DNA of 64,000 nt from Helopsaltes ochotensis (taxonomy: Eukaryota > Chordata > Aves > Passeriformes > Locustellidae), in NCBI GenBank assembly GCA_013400155.1, contig VXBM01000331.1, positions 454,103 to 518,102 of the forward strand, in the 5' to 3' direction. The notes below the pieces were generated by a model. The model was not told the DNA's origin and did not search any database. It saw nothing but the letters and a program-made list of their open reading frames with translations. A program made the position numbers and the translations under genes. Below, piece after piece: positions 63,201 through 64,000 of the stretch; position 1 is the stretch's first letter; each line of letters begins with the position of its first letter.

Positions 63201-63697
63201 TTTAGTTTAGTTTACACTTAAATATTGTCCCTAAGGTGCAAATTTTAGAATGGACTTGTTAAGGTATACTTTCTTTTTAAGTATCGTTCTTTGGAAGTGG
63301 TGGTCTATATCATAAAAATATGTAGTGTTAAAAAGAAACAGAGGATTTGATATGTTAATTATTGTCAGGTAGTTTTTGTTCAGCTTTTGGCTGAGACAAG
63401 TAAGGTAACTTGTCTGTAACAGAACAGAATCTCTATTATTAGTACCTCTTTTATGTCATTCATATGTTATTTATATTATGTTATACCTCTTTCTAAGAAA
63501 TAGGGCAATTGATTTCAATTTAGATGTAGTCTGAAAAACTGAAGACGGTACTTAATAATGCCTTTGTACTAATTGAATTTCTGTATGTTTATGTAATTGT
63601 TTATGGAATTTAAAATCAAAATAAACAAGGCATCTACATTTGTGGTGTAGATACATGGGAAGCTAATCGTTGCATTTTCTCTTTTTAAAAACTCTAG
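60261..63697 (+). other. End of the large intron; nothing recognised
   Basis: AT-rich unique sequence with a short G-rich run at 61752-61771. It ends in the T-rich acceptor tract of the AUH exon (TTTTCTCTTTTTAAAAACTC then TAG). Confidence 0.55.
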
Positions 63698-63885
63698 GGG
63701 GGACACAAAGATTACCTCGCACAATTGGAGTGTCATTGGCAAAAGAACTAATCTTCTCTGCACGCATTGTAGATGGTGAGGAAGCAAAATCAATAGGATT
63801 GATTAGCCATGTGGTAGAACAGAATGAAGCAGGGGATGCTGCATACAGAAGAGCATTAGCTCTGGCGAGAGAATTTTTGCCTCAG
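63698..63885 (+). CDS. AUH: AUH internal coding exon, GGTQRLP to EFLPQ (partial CDS)
   Basis: A 188-base exon with acceptor TCTAG ending at 63697 and donor GTATAA from 63886. It enters in phase 1: the G from the exon at 14570-14626 plus GG gives glycine. It then reads GTQRLPRTIGVSLAKEL, IFSARIVDGEEAKSIGLISH and VVEQNEAGDAAYRRALALAR, and ends EFLPQ on a codon boundary (phase 0). This is the rest of the crotonase core after the active-site turn, including the helix that follows GGTQRL in the family. The joined protein reads IIPGAGGTQRLP across the 49-kb intron, which confirms that the exons belong together. The C-terminal part of AUH, which in the family starts near GPVAMR, must lie downstream of the window. 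There are no stops or frameshifts. Confidence 0.97.
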
Positions 63886-64000
63886 GTATAACAAATTATT
63901 TTGATTTCAGTTTTTAGTTTTTACCAAATAATAAGATTGAAAAATAAACACCTTTATTAAAGAGAACTGTCACAAAATTATGCATTAGAAAGCTGTGCTA
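63886..64000 (+). other. AUH: Start of the next AUH intron, phase 0
   Basis: Begins GTATAA after the CAG codon. Only 115 bases are in the window, and nothing is seen in them. Confidence 0.88.

Larger units (their letters stand above)
14627..63697 (+). other. AUH: AUH intron of 49,071 bp, phase 1
   Basis: It begins with donor GTATGA and ends with acceptor TCTAG. The exons on either side rejoin in frame to the family sequence IIPGAGGTQRLP, so no annotated coding exon is missing between them. It holds several CR1 remnants, one SINE, low-complexity tracts and an assembly gap, each listed separately. Several internal segments look exon-like but do not keep the AUH frame. Confidence 0.93.

Overview
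The window is vertebrate nuclear DNA and almost certainly avian. It is AT-rich, gene-sparse and intronic, and every interspersed repeat I could place is of bird type: CR1 LINE fragments plus one SINE with a tRNA-Ile-like head and a CR1-like tail. That head/tail plan matches the zebra finch family TguSINE1, so a passerine is the best guess. The species cannot be fixed from the sequence alone.

Only one gene is securely present. Three internal coding exons on the + strand (13553-13645, 14570-14626, 63698-63885) join in frame into 112 complete codons, plus one codon shared with the exon before them, of AUH, the mitochondrial 3-methylglutaconyl-CoA hydratase of the crotonase (enoyl-CoA hydratase) superfamily. 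All three have consensus AG/GT splice borders and compatible phases. They carry the oxyanion-hole glycines, both catalytic glutamates and the GAGGTQRLP turn. The start codon, the mitochondrial presequence, the AU-rich-RNA-binding segment and the C-terminus are not in the window. AUH is Z-linked in chicken, so this is probably a Z-chromosome segment (inference from synteny).

Layout: 1-13552 is upstream intron with a 163-base assembly gap and a sense CR1 (6390-7553). 13553-14626 holds two exons around a 924-bp intron. 14627-63697 is a single 49-kb intron. It contains an antisense CR1 lacking its reverse-transcriptase core (17605-18728), an 80-base pure A run (19823-19902), two CR1 3' tails (32332-32412 and 36470-36535), another internally deleted antisense CR1 (40999-41990), an exact 55-bp duplication beside a single N (about 44.6-44.8 kb), a long antisense CR1 interrupted by the SINE (46873-48590), and a (GGATA)n array next to a 225-base gap (59790-60260). 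63698-63885 is the third exon, and the next intron begins at 63886.

I found no CRISPR array, operon, functional tRNA or rRNA gene, or novel multi-gene system. The items most worth a second look are a coding-like remnant at 37514-37852, three exon-like segments inside the big intron, the nested SINE-in-CR1 insertion, and local assembly problems.
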